NCBI RefSeq assembly: GCF_030247195.1
Contig: NC_080671.1
Span: forward strand, 216,124,350 to 216,188,349
Direction: 5' to 3'
Origin: Topomyia yanbarensis
Lineage: Eukaryota > Arthropoda > Insecta > Diptera > Culicidae
Length of the DNA stretch: 64,000 bases
Shown here: piece by piece, positions 33,906 to 47,409 of the stretch
How positions within the stretch are numbered: position 1 is the first letter of the stretch
Layout of the letters: each line of letters starts with the position of its first letter
Translations under genes and position numbers: made by a program
Notes under the pieces: model-generated
Told to the model about the DNA's origin: nothing
The model's input: only the letters and a program-made list of their open reading frames with translations
The model's database searches: none

Positions 33906-36900
33906 AAGGGGCGTGACACTTCCAATAACTTATAAATTATTATACAATTATAATGTTTTTGTAGATTTATAGACGATTATAATTTTATAGACAGCTTATA
34001 CTTATACAATTTTCGAACTTGTTTTCGAACTTATTCTCAGTGTGCGGTGAATTTGTGTGAGTTGTCACTTTTATTGTTTACATTGTTGAAATCAAGACGT
34101 GCATAACTAAAATTTTAAAATCGAACGCTTTTGTACTTGCGCCATAAAAAAGATATCCGGAAACGATCACAGAGGTCAAATTGCTTATGGGATAGCAGGT
34201 ACGAACAATAATGATATGAATTGTCAAATATATTCCCGCTCTTCCAGAATATTGAACAAACCTCTCACGAGTTCTGGTGTTGAATTTGAGCAATATTCCG
34301 GCCTGCCCGGCAGGATCTGCACAACGAGCTAATCATATTCCAGACATCAATGCCGGTATGTTCCGGGTAGTGTATTCAACGCCAGAGTATGACCGGGGAC
34401 GCGGGTAATTATATGCTACAGCAAATATCCGATCAACTGGTACTGATTGTAATCAACGAAGCTCACTGTGTGAGTAACTGACGGGGGACGATTTTCGCCC
34501 GGCTTAAGGACATCTCCGTGTAATTCGTACGGATTCGCATTTTAGCATTGATGGCAACTGCAACTTCCAATGTTCGTGAAGATATTGTGGCAAACCTTGG
34601 TTTGCGTAATCTGCAAGTTTTGTGCACTAGGTTCGATCGACCGAATCGGAAGCTTTATGTTAAAATTAAGGGCTCCCTTGGTGTGTGGAAGGATCTTTGA
34701 GGATTGCTTAGCAAAAACACTGAAGGCAGCATCATAATCTACTACTGACTCGGAAGGAAACGGAAGAGATTGTGGAGCTGTTGAAGAGCAAACGAATTGA
34801 TTGTGAGCCGTATCATGCGGGTCTTTTACTGAAGCAGAGGCTTTCTGTACACAAAAACTGTCCGAGGCCGCATTCAGATTATTGTAGCTATGACAGCTTT
34901 CGGAATGGGAATTGACAAACCGGATGTTAGATTGGTCATTCACTATGGTGCGGCGAAGGATTTAGAAAGTTATTATCAGGAAGTCTGTAGAGCTGACCGG
35001 TATGGACAACCATCCAAGTGTATTATGTTTAAGAGTAGCGCTGATTTCAAAACACATGAGCTACTACGAGATTATAATCAGGGTGTTGTTCAGAAGAATT
35101 CAAAAGCTTTGTCGAAGAAGATGCACGAATATTTGGACACAAGAGACTACAGACGGAGGTTTATCCTAAAATATTTGAAGGAGACAATGTGAAAGTCGCA
35201 CCTCGCAAGCATTGCTGTGACAACTGTGATCGGACGGTTAGTGGAATAAGGGAAAGTGAGCGATATGAAGGGATCGACGAGAACAACAATTTTGATTTTA
35301 GGCACGGAACATTTGTTGAATGTAATCGAAGCCTTCGGTGGTAATTTAAGTATTGCGCTACCGATCGCACTGCGCTGCGCGGCTCCAAAAGCAAGAAACT
35401 AAATGATCATTACCTGAAAAATTCTTTACGATTTGCTTCGAGCGAATCTAGTCATCCACAAATTTTACTAAGGCCATGTAAACAGTACAATCGAACTGTC
35501 AAGAAAAGTGAGGTTAACTGTTTCAGTAAAGAACCTAATTGTTGACATGGTCGTTCACCAATATAAATGTAAAAAAATCTTAATCCTCAAAAACTAGGAA
35601 TCTGGAACATACCTGATTATGTACACCGCAGAAGAACTACTTATTGAGCAACAGGTAGGGGCAGGCCAGCAATGATATTAATTGTAAAACCATGCCTCAT
35701 ACTTACAGGTGCTATGATTTGTTAAACGAACATCTCGAGATTCACGGAAGACATTCTTTTCCATGGAAGGCGAGCATCTGTCAGCTTCGATTGGCAAAAG
35801 TTCCTGTGAAATTTTTTAATGTTGAGTGCAAATAAGTCGGTATGATGGCAGAGCACTCGGGTGCCAGATAGCAACATTTCCAGATACAGTACAGACTGGT
35901 TTGCTAACGTGTGAGATGTCCAACCTCAACCAGTATGCGAAGAACAAAAGGATATTCATATTTTGTCAGCAACTGCAAAAGAGTCTTGCTTACGCTAATA
36001 AATCTGAAGCTCTCCGACCAAAACATAGTGAAGATTTCAACGGACAACAGTATAACTTCTTTAAAAAATCACTGTGTTGTGCCTATGAATCCAAAATATG
36101 CTGCGGTTTAGCGGATATGTTGGTGTACACAGGATTAAGACTTAGTGGATTGAATAGTGTTTTAAAGGAGTCGGAATAGGCTGTTTCATTTATTTTATTT
36201 AAAAAATTTCAAATTTGTTAAACGACAAATATACACTCCCCAAATGTCGCATACAAACACTGAAGTTTTACAGCTGCTGCTGATGATTCCGAACGTCCTT
36301 ATCGGTGTTGTATCTTCTTTAATATATCTTGCATTTGAAAGGTCGCTCCATTTGTACCCGAACGTCATTAGAGATCTTTGGTTCCTTAGTGTGGACATTT
36401 GGCGCTTAAACCGAATCAGCTCGTTTAGGGGAATCGCAGCATCTGAATAATGAGTCATATGCCAATCATGTCAATATCATGTCTCAATGCAGGATACATA
36501 TTTTCTACAATTGATGCGTTTCCTGCATGATCTTATACTTATTAATTACAAACTGTGAGCGGAAATGTCGGAAGCAATCCCTGTCAACTGATGAGGACGT
36601 ATATTCCTCTACTTTATGAACCTAAGGTTGTGCCTTTAATTCGGAATTGGTTTCATAGACCTAAAAACAACCACAACCCAAACTGTTGGCAGTGGAATTT
36701 TCTTCTGAATTGGATTCACTTATTGCAACTTTTTTAACTTCTTACCGCTTCACATTATTCCAAAGGGAGTGTCAGAAACTTGTCAAGCTTTAAAATTATC
36801 TAATTGACGATAGCGTACCAGATATTCATATTATTTTCGCGCTGTCTTCACTCGATTACAATTCTATTTCGATTTCTTGTGAGAAATTCTATTCGGCTCT

Positions 36901-38010
36901 CAAATGAACAGATTGTCCTCGTGAAAATTGAATATGGTTTTGTCACATCCTCCAAGATACGAACTATGCATCTACACTGAATCGGCGGACAAACGAACTA
37001 CCACCGTTACTGTAATCTCAAAATCCTCATAACAGTCGTTACACTGGAACCCACATCTTACTCTTTAAACCACTAGCTAATTATTGCAATGCTTCTCGGC
37101 TAAATATTTTCTCCAATCTTTCTTGCTGGATAACGTTTCATCGTTGCCGCAACAAGCTTGTCCATATTTTGCGCTTTGAACCCGACCAGCGATATTTTGC
37201 CTTCCTCACATAGAAAGGTTTTTGTCAGTTTTAAAATAACTATCGATTAATTCATGTAGTCCGATTATAGCGGGATCGTAAAACTGAATCTACGGTGCCA
37301 TCCCAGGTACATATCAATATTGCCGTTTATCGCGTATGGTTCCGATTTCGATAATATACTGGCAAATGCTTTTTCAGACCGCTAAGCCAGTATTCGCAGA
37401 TTATGAACATTTTCCAGCCAGACTTGCCATTTTGAGCATACCAATCTCGAGTAGAGGTCGTTCTGAAAAACCTTCGAGAAAACAACAATAAATCTCGCGT
37501 TAAAATACACCGTAATGAAGTCAGCTTACCTCCATATCACCAATGTTCCGTTGAGAAACGAGTGCATATAATTAGAATCCTAAAAAACCTAGAGAAATAA
37601 AGGTCTATCCGAAAATATATTAGCTTGTTTGAGTGATTCAGGCCAATGAATACCCACTGAGACGTCCAAAAAATTGTTTCAATATCGTTCAACACGGGTC
37701 CATCGATGGACGTTCGTTGAACGGTTATTTGGACGTTGGGGACAAACGGACTGTCGGTAAGAAAAAGAATTATGTAAATGTTAGGGTACTTACCATTTCT
37801 TTTTGATGTGACTCCATTTTTTTCATTGTTTTTTTTTTAATAAAGCGCGTAGCTAAGGGTACCATGGTAATGGCTGTTCGAATTTTTTTTCGAACTTTCA
37901 ACAATTCGAATACAGTTATAACTTTTATAGACAATTATAAACAGATATAAGGTGATATAAAAAATATAAAACCAGGTGAAATATTTTTATAAAAGAGTGT
38001 CACGCCCTAG
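33906..38010. mobile_element. Candidate TIR element carrying a RecQ helicase pseudogene
   Basis: Ends AAGGGGCGTGACACT and the reverse complement of CTAGGGCGTGACACT. A 9-bp direct repeat CCCACACAC at 33897-33905 and 38011-38019 could be a Mutator-like TSD, but it lies in CA-rich DNA and may be chance. Both subterminal regions carry TTTATAGAC(G/A)ATTATAA and TTCGAACTT words. The interior (about 34295-36180) is a decayed WRN-like helicase with at least one retained intron. The rest, 36200-37900, is non-coding, with a cttcctcacatagaaagg dispersed-repeat word near 37205. No transposase is visible. Confidence 0.5.
34295..36180 (+). pseudogene. WRN-like RecQ DNA helicase pseudogene
   Basis: Plus-strand homology across several frames. 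Seen in order: a VVYSTPEY block; the DEAH box altered to INEAHCVS (about 34453-34475); a frameshifted region like RecQ motif III with MATATSNVREDIV and FDRPNRKLYV (about 34548-34660); motif V AFGMGIDKPDVRLVIHYG and a motif VI reading QEVCRADRYG, where RecQ has QxxGRAGRDG (34890-35192); a zinc-binding CCDNC (about 35210); and a winged-helix LRGSKSKKLNDHYL typical of the WRN-type RQC domain (about 35365). A GT..AG segment of about 54 bp (about 35651-35706) looks like a retained intron. RecQ helicases unwind DNA in repair, but this copy lacks the N-terminal Walker A part, has lost key residues and is frameshifted. An intron argues against retroposition. Confidence 0.85.
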
Positions 38011-38019
38011 CCCACACAC

Positions 38020-39186
38020 CAACACAGCCCACGCCTAGAAAAAAAACTTCCTGCAAGTCGCTTCCTCTCTCTCTCTCTCGCCGTTTCCATAAAACACCAC
38101 ACGAAGACTCGACTCCGAAATTCCGATTTTCTGCCTTGCTCCCGAGCTCCCCGCAACCGCCCAACACACGCAAATGAAATCAACAACCGTCCGCGAACAA
38201 CCACGGCAGGGAAAGCAAGCGAATTCATACAATTTGCATCCCGAAAAAGCGAAGGAATTTCCGTCGGTCCAGCGACCATTTTTTACTTCTTCTTGCTCCG
38301 ACTCGAACCGAATGTGGATCAGGAAGAACAATATAATGAACTATTAACAAAATGATGAAAATAATGCCCATAATGGAAGTGCTGAAATTGGCAATTGTGC
38401 AATGCAGGGATCTGACGCCGAACTCTTTTCAGGCAAACCCCCGTCCCTTGTTACACCGAATATCAAGTGTGATCACCAACACTACAGTACCGTCGAGTCC
38501 AATGCAACCTGAAAACTTGTATACAAGTACAAGATTGTATGAGAGCTACATTCCAGCAACGGACCGAAACACCACCACCAGTACAAAATTTAGGATCCTG
38601 CATCAATGCTGAAAGCTTCAAAAAATTAAAAATATTGCGCTCATGCTGATAATACTTCTCTCGCACACCCTAACACGATTCGAGAAACAAGTATTTGAAC
38701 GTTGTATGGATGGTGATACTTAAAAACGAAATATAAGTAATGTATTGTACTCCCTGTCACCGGCCACCGCGGCATGCTGATGGCTGGTCGGTGGCCTGCC
38801 TCCAAGGCTACAACACAGACTAACAGACATAACACTCGAAAACAATACTTCGCCCGCTTTAACGGTCATTTTAAATATATTTGTAGTTGGGACTGTGGCC
38901 ACATTTGCAATTATGGCGCCACTGCCATATGAGCAAGCGTATGGGGGATAGACCACTAGTGAAAAATTGTTCTTAAACCTGAGGGGTAACCCACTAGCAA
39001 ATGAGTGTTTGGGACTGTGAATAAAAGGTGGAGCTAGTGTTCTGGGAAAATAGCCGGATCGACGTTTTTTTAGGGAATTCCCTCATAGTGTTATGTCTGT
39101 TAGTCTGTGGCTACAACGAAACATCCACTGCACAAGCCGCCATGCCACCACTATGCAGAAGCAACCTTATCTTCTGCCACCTTTCA
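38020..39186. other. No recognised gene
   Basis: Starts with a (CT)n run (about 38066-38081) in a pyrimidine-rich segment. Short frames on both strands (86-98 codons) overlap and lack motifs. No bounded repeat was recognised. Confidence 0.3.
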
Positions 39187-39193
39187 CTAACAC

Positions 39194-39606
39194 CACAGAG
39201 AACAGACATCCATGATCGAATAAAAATATTTAAAAAACGTGTGTAAACATTTGAATTAATATACGATAAACACTAGCGCCGCCAAACCAACTTATCCCAA
39301 CTATCCGTCAAATCCATTCCGGAGCCGGTTTGAAATCCTAAATGGATTCAGTATGGATTCTTGCTCAAAGAAAACAACCGATTCCGACTCTATCGGTTGA
39401 TGCATTTTAACTGGAATTCATGCTGGAAGTCCGAACCGGTTCCGGACTAGTTTGACTGGGTAGAGAAATAACCGATGTCAATTCTGTCGAACTCAGCCAC
39501 AAAAAACATGACAGTAGCGCACCTGGTTTGGATATCCCAACTACCTTCGAAACCGTTAGAGATTTTACACAAGTTGAATGCTGAAGATGGACGTCTGTTC
39601 TCTGTG
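39194..39606. mobile_element. MITE with CACAGAGAACAGAC ends, 7-bp TSD CTAACAC
   Basis: 413 bp, TSD CTAACAC at 39187-39193 and 39607-39613. Same orientation as 28412-28829 and nearly the same sequence, including the embedded CCGGAACCGGTT-type palindrome. Confidence 0.82.
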
Positions 39607-40108
39607 CTAACACCAACTCGCGCAGGCCACCACAGCAAGATTCACACATACAGCAGGGGTACTCAACGCAAACATATATCCACAAGAGCGATTACAATGT
39701 TGAAAATTGCAATCAAAATCCCTCAATTTTCTGCATTTAAGATGCATTTTTCATATCACTCACGTAACTAGGAGGGCACTACATCTTCTAGACCAACTAA
39801 AGAACACTTCCCTGGTTATCACCCGCGATGATTTCACTCAAAATCGGCTTTGTTCGAAGAGCGTTAGTGAAAGCACGTCAACCGCCCAGCCACTCACTTC
39901 AATTCACCCTGTGGGAGTAAGGGGAGGGCGGGAGTATAAAAATACGAGATCTCGGTGTGCGTATTTTAAACGTCAGATATCTCAATAGGCAACTTGCACT
40001 GATCATGATGCCAACACTGCGAAATGAGCCCTGTGGTAATGAAAACAGCTTCAAATTCGAAGACGTCAAATTACCCTGTCAAAAAATGCGGACGAACATG
40101 GTCAGGCG

Positions 40109-40615
<507 letters not shown>

Positions 40616-40898
40616 GGTCACGCGATTTAAAAAGTTTTGACGTTTGACTCAACTCGCCTGTGCTAATTGCCCCTCGGAACAAATGCAATTTGCGAATGCG
40701 ATTTAACGGCAATTTCAATACTTAGACAAATTTTCTGGCGGCTGAACTGGACTTGGTTGTTTTTCGCGTTTTTCAAACATTGCGGTTCATGTTTGGTTTA
40801 ATCGATGGTAGGAAGGACGACCACTTTGTTTTTAATATGAAGAGATGGCTTTTTGGTCACGGTTTTCATACGACAATATCTATATTTCGTCTAATACC

Positions 40899-41188
40899 AA
40901 CGTTTCGAAGGTCGCCTTCATCTTCAGGGCAAAAAAAGGTAACAGTATTATCTTAGTCAAGTTATTTTGGACATTTAAACAGGAAACACAGAACGCAAAT
41001 CTACAACAGAAGAAACCCGCGCACATCCCAAGCAGACTGAGTCAACGCTCAGTCTGCTTGGGATGTGCGCGGGGTTCTTCTGTTGTAGATTTGCGTTCTG
41101 TGTTTACTGTTTAAATGTCCAAAATAACTTGACTAAGATAATACTATTACCGTGTTTTGCCCTGAAGATGTAGACCTTCGAAACGTTG
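40899..41188. repeat. Near-perfect palindrome, arms about 142 bp
   Basis: From CCAACGTTTCGAAGGTC at the left to GACCTTCGAAACGTTG at the right, the arms match apart from a few bases around a TCAACG centre (about 41041-41046). The right arm ends at the TA target of the 12.7-kb unit. On the minus strand the left arm reads CTGAAGATGAAGGCGACCTT then CGAAAC, which recalls hammerhead-like blocks near Penelope-like element ends. Confidence 0.75.
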
Positions 41189-42420
41189 TAAGGGTGGGCG
41201 AAACGCGATTCTGGTCTATGCGGTACGAAACGAAACGAATAACTCTTCCGTATTCTCTTAACGATACGAAACGAAACGAAATATTAATAGTAGATGTTGT
41301 TCGCAACACGAAATTCTTTGTTGACGAAAACATTTGCGAACTATTGCGAAATTTTTCAAAAACCATTTGATATAAGGAAAGTTAATTCTTTTTAGTGCTT
41401 TTGAATAGTAGAAAGTGTCCAATTATGAAAAATATTTGTAACTCATGGTAAGCGATCGAAGATCAAAAACATTTTTCAAAAATTGTGACTGTATAAGCTT
41501 AGTATGCACCTCTTGCGAAATGAGGTCGCGAAATATTTTTCCTTCTTCCGTGCGGAATTTTGACATTTGCTTGCGAAAACTAGTCTGTGTGTTTGCTGTT
41601 AGATGTCGCTTTTGATAACTGAAAAACGACATCAGCTGTTGTTTGTTTATTTCTTTTTTATATTTCTGTTGTCATTTAAATGTTTTAAATGATGTATTTT
41701 ATTATTTCATCACGAATGTGTATGAAATCGGTAACAATTGTAAACCTATTTGCCATTCATGAAGCTCTCAGGGAAGTGACGTACACAGCGTGAATCATAT
41801 TTCGAGCATGATTAATCATAATGCTTATTTGTGACGGTTCCGGATGTCTCGGGGAAGTTGTCTGACCAATTTAGACAGCACAATTCCTGCAATCGGAAAT
41901 TTAAATCATTGGCTGGCCATTTTCTATCTAAATTGGATGCTTCTACCGGTTCTAGGGAAATGATCGAAATTCGCTCAAACCAAATCTATTGCAATTGTCC
42001 GAATCGTAACTCTAAATCGGCGTTTGACCATTAAGAAGCAAATCTGATTGCCTTGGCCGCCTTTACCGCTTTCACAAGTCTCGGTGAAACTACCTTTCGA
42101 AACACGTTTCGGAATCCGGAATGGATTCCAGCGCAAATATAACCGACTCCGACTCAATCGGTTTCAGGTCGAACCAAACCCTAGGCTTTAAACTTTGGCT
42201 GACGTTAAAAATCGATTATGATAACAATGGCTAATACTAAAGGTTCTGGAAGTCTCAGGGAATGCTACCAACAATCAGTACGGATACAAACCTATTTTTG
42301 GTATAAAAATTGTGAGAATCGTAATTCAAATTTATTGCCATTAGTAATTCGTGGTAATTCTTATTGCATGAAACACTAGAGAAGTTTAAGGAATTGCGCA
42401 TATTGCTACTACTTGTATTA

Positions 42421-42497
42421 CTGCCGCAAGAAGCATAATTGTCCCATGTGTGTAGGGATTCCCATAGCACATGGGACAGTTATGCTTCTAGCGGCAG
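42421..42497. repeat. Hairpin conserved in both Harbinger-like copies
   Basis: CTGCCGCAAGAAGCATAA pairs with TTATGCTTCTAGCGGCAG, and TGTCCCATGTG with CACATGGGACA, around a short loop. The counterpart is at about 51420-51502 in copy 2 with compensated and uncompensated changes. Function unknown. Confidence 0.6.
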
Positions 42498-42682
42498 ATT
42501 ACCTCACACAAAAAATGCTGTTCAAGTCTGATATTACACCGAAAGTTAGACGAATTAACTGAATTCTAATTTGATGGTCAGATTGACCCTGTATGTAAAT
42601 TATGGAAAAGATGTTATAAGCCTTTTACAATCAGTCATAATACAATAATACGTTATAATCCATTTAAAACGAGTGTATTGCT

Positions 42683-42888
42683 AGTTAGGCACTTTTCAAT
42701 CAGTTAGGTCCTTACATAATCAGTTCGGTCATAAAAATCAATTAGGCCCTTTTATAAATTGTGGTAAAATCGCTATCAAAATTCTTCATGATCAAATGTT
42801 GCGTTATGTACGTGCTCGGGTAGATATTTGTTAATGGAAAACATGAAATTTCAATTTGTTACATTTTGCAGTTAGGCCCTTTTCAAAT
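42683..42888. repeat. Short degenerate repeats of AGTTAGGCCCTTTT
   Basis: AGTTAGGCACTTTT, AGTTAGGTCCTTAC, AGTTCGGTC, AATTAGGCCCTTTT and AGTTAGGCCCTTTT follow at about 20-bp intervals and then at about 42870. Copy 2 has the same set at about 51040-51240. They could be subterminal protein-binding repeats or a decayed minisatellite. Confidence 0.5.
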
Positions 42889-43089
42889 GTTTGGATAGAA
42901 CTGGGTAGAGATAAATTGTAATTGTAAATTTATTAGCTTACGATACCCTGTTGGTTACATTTGTATACCTTATGTCAGGTCAAGGAAGAAAAAAAATAAA
43001 AATATAATAAAATTATAAATTTAGAATCAAAACAAGTATGACCCAAAAAAGCTCCTACGCCTTTCACCAGTAGCTGGTCGAAAACACTT

Positions 43090-45083
43090 TACGGTGCGAT
43101 CTTTTCAATTTCATCCGAGTTCTCCGCGTCTAGCAACTGAATCTTTTTCCGGAAGTGTTTTTCGATTGATCTGCAAATCGTCATGCTTCGATCACTGCCC
43201 ACTAGGTTGATAGTGATTCGTTCTGTTAAAGAAGTGGGAAGAAATACAATCTATAGGATCACAAGAATGAGTCACACTTACCGAATCTACCGGTGCGTCT
43301 AATTCGATGTAGATACGTTTCGCAATCGGCTCGTCCCTACTGATCCATCGGCAGGTCGAAGTTGACGACAATGGTCACCTGTTCGACGTCGATACCTAAG
43401 ACGAAAGAATCTCTCCGTAACCTGGTGCTGTAGCCAGAATCAAGTGGTGGAACTTACCCCTGGACAAAACATTCGTTATAATCTGTACCTTCTCTAGTCC
43501 GGAATCGATCCAGAGCGTCCAACCGTTGCTCCACCGTTAGATCACTGGACAGTACCGTTACCGAGTGACCATCCTGGGACATCCTGCCGGTCAACCAACC
43601 GGCCGTTTTGCGTACCTGTTTCGATCGATTAACAGTTCTGAAAATAAGTTTACTTGGAGTTTACAACTGTCCTATACATCATATGACAGAAAATGATCGC
43701 TTGTCCGACGGTAATCACACAATTTCTCGTCCTGGTTGCGGAACTTGACGTACTGTTTGATGTTATCGAGTGATTCTTGCTCCCGCGCCTGCCGAATGAC
43801 GATCGGATTGGGTACGATGTGCTCGGCAAACTCCATCATCTCGCGCTCGTACGTGGCCAAGAAGAACACCAACCACCGCCTCGTCTAGTACAAAAAGGGA
43901 AAACTAGGTCGTACGTCCTGAACTTTATACCCCAGTCCATTAGCTTGCCGGGTGTTCCGATGATGATATGATTAGTCAGCTTCGCCCCTTTGACGATCTC
44001 CTCACCGCGAACGGCGTAAGGAAGTTTGATTTCCGGACAAAACTTTGCCATTTTGGCAGCTACTTCCCCCTTCTGAATTGCCAGCTCATACGTGGGGGAA
44101 AGGCAAATCACCTGCAGATAGTTTTTTAACTGATGGACTCAACTGAGCATTACCAGCACGAAGGCAGCGGTTTTTCCTGTTCCCGGCTGACTCTGGGCGA
44201 TGATTCCGTGGCGGACCGGCCAACAGAGTAGGTAGAGCCATCTCCTGAATCTTGGAAAGGGCGTTGAAACCCATCGCATAGACTCCCTAAAGTAATTCCG
44301 GCTTCACGTGCAAAGCTTCGAAAGTTTTAACCAACCAACCGGCGAAGAAGAATCCTTCCGCTGCACCTTCAGATCCAGCTTTGATTCTACTAGACCTTAG
44401 CGAACATCTTTCATTAGCAAACTTGCATCCGCCGGGCTAAAAGATTAGTCATGAATAATTTTAAGGCTGACACTAAATATTTCGGGAGAAAATTTAGAAT
44501 AGGACGTAAGCAACAATGAGGTTCTCTTTGGGGTCTTTCTCTTCTGTTTGTTACTCGGTTGTTTCAATATTTAGTACTCAACTCTTTGCCTAATATTTTA
44601 GTAAAAACCATCGGCTATGTACTGGAAAATTAGTGCAAAGTGTTATAGTGACGTCATAATCGAAAGTAAACAAAGAGAGGCTTATGTCCTAATCAAAATT
44701 ATCTGCAGATTTCGACCTCTGCATCTTCCGCGGAGGAAGGTGTTTCCATTTTCTCTTGCAGCTTGTTTTTCTTCAGGAGCTGCTAGAGTCAGAATTTCCG
44801 TAGCTACCGAGCTCCAAACATCAGGTACAGCTTTGGTTCTACTGCCGGTGGACTAGGTTTTTCCGCATTCTCTTTCTCTGGACTGCCAGCCGCCGGCTCT
44901 GAATCCTTATCCTTGGTGATATGTGGTCAGTTCGCTAACCTATTTGCATTGAAAAGAAAAATTCAAATCCCATCCCAATGATCGCTTCAAAAATAGGTTA
45001 TAACAAAAAAAACACTTACCGAGTGCAGAAATTTCTTGATCCGTCGTCTTTTTGACCCAGTTATCGGCAGCGCTTGCCATCGT
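43090..45083 (-). pseudogene. DDX19/Dbp5-like DEAD-box RNA helicase pseudogene, copy 1
   Basis: Minus-strand blocks in order: a start region MASAADNWVKK-like at about 45083, a Q-motif region GFNALSKIQEMALPTLLA (about 44270-44220), a frameshifted and degraded Walker A, then a long intact block CLSPTYELAIQKGEVAAKMA to IIIGTPGKLMDWGIKF (44111-43920), FFLATYEREMMEFAEHIVPNP (43865-43800), and a tail with a LLDAENSDEIEKIAP end near 43093. GT..AG introns lie between blocks. The DEAD-box residues are deleted in this copy. DDX19/Dbp5 acts at nuclear pores in mRNA export; this copy is broken by frameshifts and deletions. Mirror image of 48796-50851. Confidence 0.85.
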
Positions 45084-45649
45084 TTCGATCGGGTATTAAA
45101 ATTCAATAGCAAGGTACAAAGTATGGGAAATCGTCCTGAATCAGCACGGGTACTGTTCCTCGGGTGGTTTATTCCTTGCAATTCGCTGAAATTTTGACCA
45201 GAGCGACCTTGCGAAAAAAAGATGCCTTCTTTTGCCTGCTCACTTCCCTGCCATGAAACCGATGATGAGCGCTTATTCCAAACGGTTAGCCGATTGAACA
45301 TGACGTGCCATTATGTTTGTTCTGTGAATTGATAAGGACATCTAGATATGCAAAGGAATGTTTGGAGGAGGGATGCTACTGGTAAATACATACCGAAAGA
45401 GAAAGTCCTTTCCGAGCATCTTGATGTTGTGTTTTCTGTTGGCCCATTATCACTGCGTTCTCTTGCTGGGTGATTACCATGATATTATGTTGTTGGTGTT
45501 CGATCTGAAAAAATCATAGGTAATAAAAAATATCCGTAAATGAGTGAACTCGAGCTTTTTAAAGAAGAATAGGGTATTACATTACAATGTACTAAACACG
45601 GTACTGATCCTTTCGAAATAAAAAAGGTAATAAAAATGTCTCACCTTGC

Positions 45650-46315
45650 CGCACCAACTGAATAAAAAAGTCCTCCTGCACACCTGGTACAGTATAGTAT
45701 GCTGCTGCTAATGTGTTTGAATGTTCTGTTGCTATCTTTTATGCAGTTGGTCAATGGTCTTCTACATTTGGCTTGGATCTATTGCACTGACCAGGTTGTA
45801 CCGTCGGTTGAACGTTATTGCTACCGACCTTTAGGATGATGGTCATGGTCTTGAAGAAATCTTAATTTTCTGATGTTGTGGTTGAAGTTGGTTCTGCTGC
45901 TGAGCTTGCTGTGAAATGTTGGCGATAAGCACTCGAATAGTGATTGCTTGCTGCTGCTGGAATGGAATCACGAGCACTATGGAGGCAGTGATATTTTCAT
46001 GCAAGAAACTGGTAGGAAACAAGGCTGGAATATGACGTTTGTGCTTAAATCCGATTTCTCTAAATCAGGAAGGCAACCGCTGGTAGTTTTAAGGCAGAAT
46101 GTGCCGATGAAATGTTCGTAAACTCCTGTTGTTCGTTTGAGCAGTAATTGGTATGTGGTCCTTTTTTGAGGGGTTGTTGGCTGTTGCTGGATTTGGAGTA
46201 GTTGGTACTGCTGCGGTTGTATCGATTTAATGTTGGTTGGCTGATTGCCAGATCCAGGATGTTGAGACAAGATTAGTTGAGCTGATTTGCTTTGTTCGGG
46301 TGTGCTGCAAATAAT
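45650..46315 (-). pseudogene. Glutamine-rich gene fragment, copy 1
   Basis: Minus-strand frames contain QHPGSGNQPTNIKSIQPQQY, then QLLQIQQQPTTPQKRTTYQ, followed by stops. A Gln-rich composition like this is common in transcription factors and coactivators, but I do not recognise the gene. It lies upstream of the DDX19-like fragment on the same strand, so a two-gene segment may have been captured. Confidence 0.55.
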
Positions 46316-46782
46316 ATTATTTAAATTTAATTGTTTAAAACTAGAAACAACCACACTTCTAGTAATATTTTTAAACTTGCCATTCAAATTCGAAATATTG
46401 AATTTCTAAACTACGAAATTTTGACAGGTCGCGATGAAAAAAATACAAAAAATTACCAATCTTGTGTTTTCTATTTTTTCATTGCAACCTGTCAAAATTT
46501 CGCGAGCCTCCGTGCGAAATAATACCGCTGACCATTATTTCGCAAAGAAAAAGTTTGCCTTGGTGACAGCGCATAGAAAGCAGCGCTGTCTCGTGGAATT
46601 ATTATGAAACTTGTCGTTTGTCGAACCGTGTCTCAGCTAACTTCATTTTTCGTTATCGTTTTCGCGAGAGCTGCGTACCGCTTACGAAATGGAAACGAAA
46701 AATTTTTTCGCGAACATTCCGCGACGTTTTTTATGCATAGGTTTTGTATAGGAAATTTCATTTCGCAAGAGGTGCATACTTA

Positions 46783-46946
46783 GCTATATTTGTAAAATAG
46801 TCAGGAAAAGTCATATACATTATTAGAGCAATTATCTCTTTTTAGTTAGCCCAAGGCTTACTGGGCCACAGAAGCAATCTAGCAAACGAAAATTAAAACT
46901 CATTTAGTTTTCGTTCTAGCGAATTCTGAACTGTTACATCTAAAGC
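46783..46946. other. Loop between the two Harbinger-like copies
   Basis: 164 bp of single-copy sequence separating TTA (46780-46782) from TAA (46947-46949). It contains GCTATATTTG at the left, and AGC abuts the target triplets on both sides (TTAGCT and AGCTAA), so the two insertions hit a pair of inverted sites. It belongs to the body of the 12.7-kb unit. Confidence 0.6.
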
Positions 46947-47409
46947 TAAGTATGCACCTCTTGCGAAATGAAATTTCCTATACAAAACCTATGCATAAAA
47001 AACGTCGCGAAATGCTCGCGAAAAAAATTTCCGTTTCCATTTCGTAAGCGGTACGCTGCTCTCGCGAAAACGATAACGAAAAATGCAGTTAGCCGAGACA
47101 CGGTTCGACAAACGATAAGTTTCATAATACTTCCGCGAGATAGCGCTGCTTTCTATGCGCTGTCACCAAGGCAAACTTTTTCCTTGCGAAATAATGGTCA
47201 ATGGTATTATTTCGCACGGAGGCTCGCGAAATTTTGACAGGTTGCAATGAAAAAATATAAAAAAACACAAGATTAGTAATTTTTTGTATTTTTTTTCATC
47301 GCGACCTGTCAAAATTTTGTAGTTTTGAGAATCAATATTTTGAATTTGAATGGTAAGTTTTAAAATATTATTGGAATTGTGATTGTTTCTAGTAATTATT
47401 ATTATTTAC

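Larger units (their letters stand above)
41502..46779 (+). mobile_element. PIF/Harbinger-like gene-carrying element, copy 1, TSD TTA
   Basis: Ends GTATGCACCTCTTGCGAAAT and the reverse complement of the same word; TTA at 41499-41501 and 46780-46782. 5278 bp. It encodes no visible transposase but carries, on the minus strand, a DDX19-like helicase pseudogene and a Gln-rich gene fragment, each with intron-like segments. Copy 2 at 46950-52425 is its reverse complement with scattered substitutions and indels. The TWA target and short TIRs fit PIF/Harbinger; cargo makes it comparable to Pack-type elements described in plants. Confidence 0.72.
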
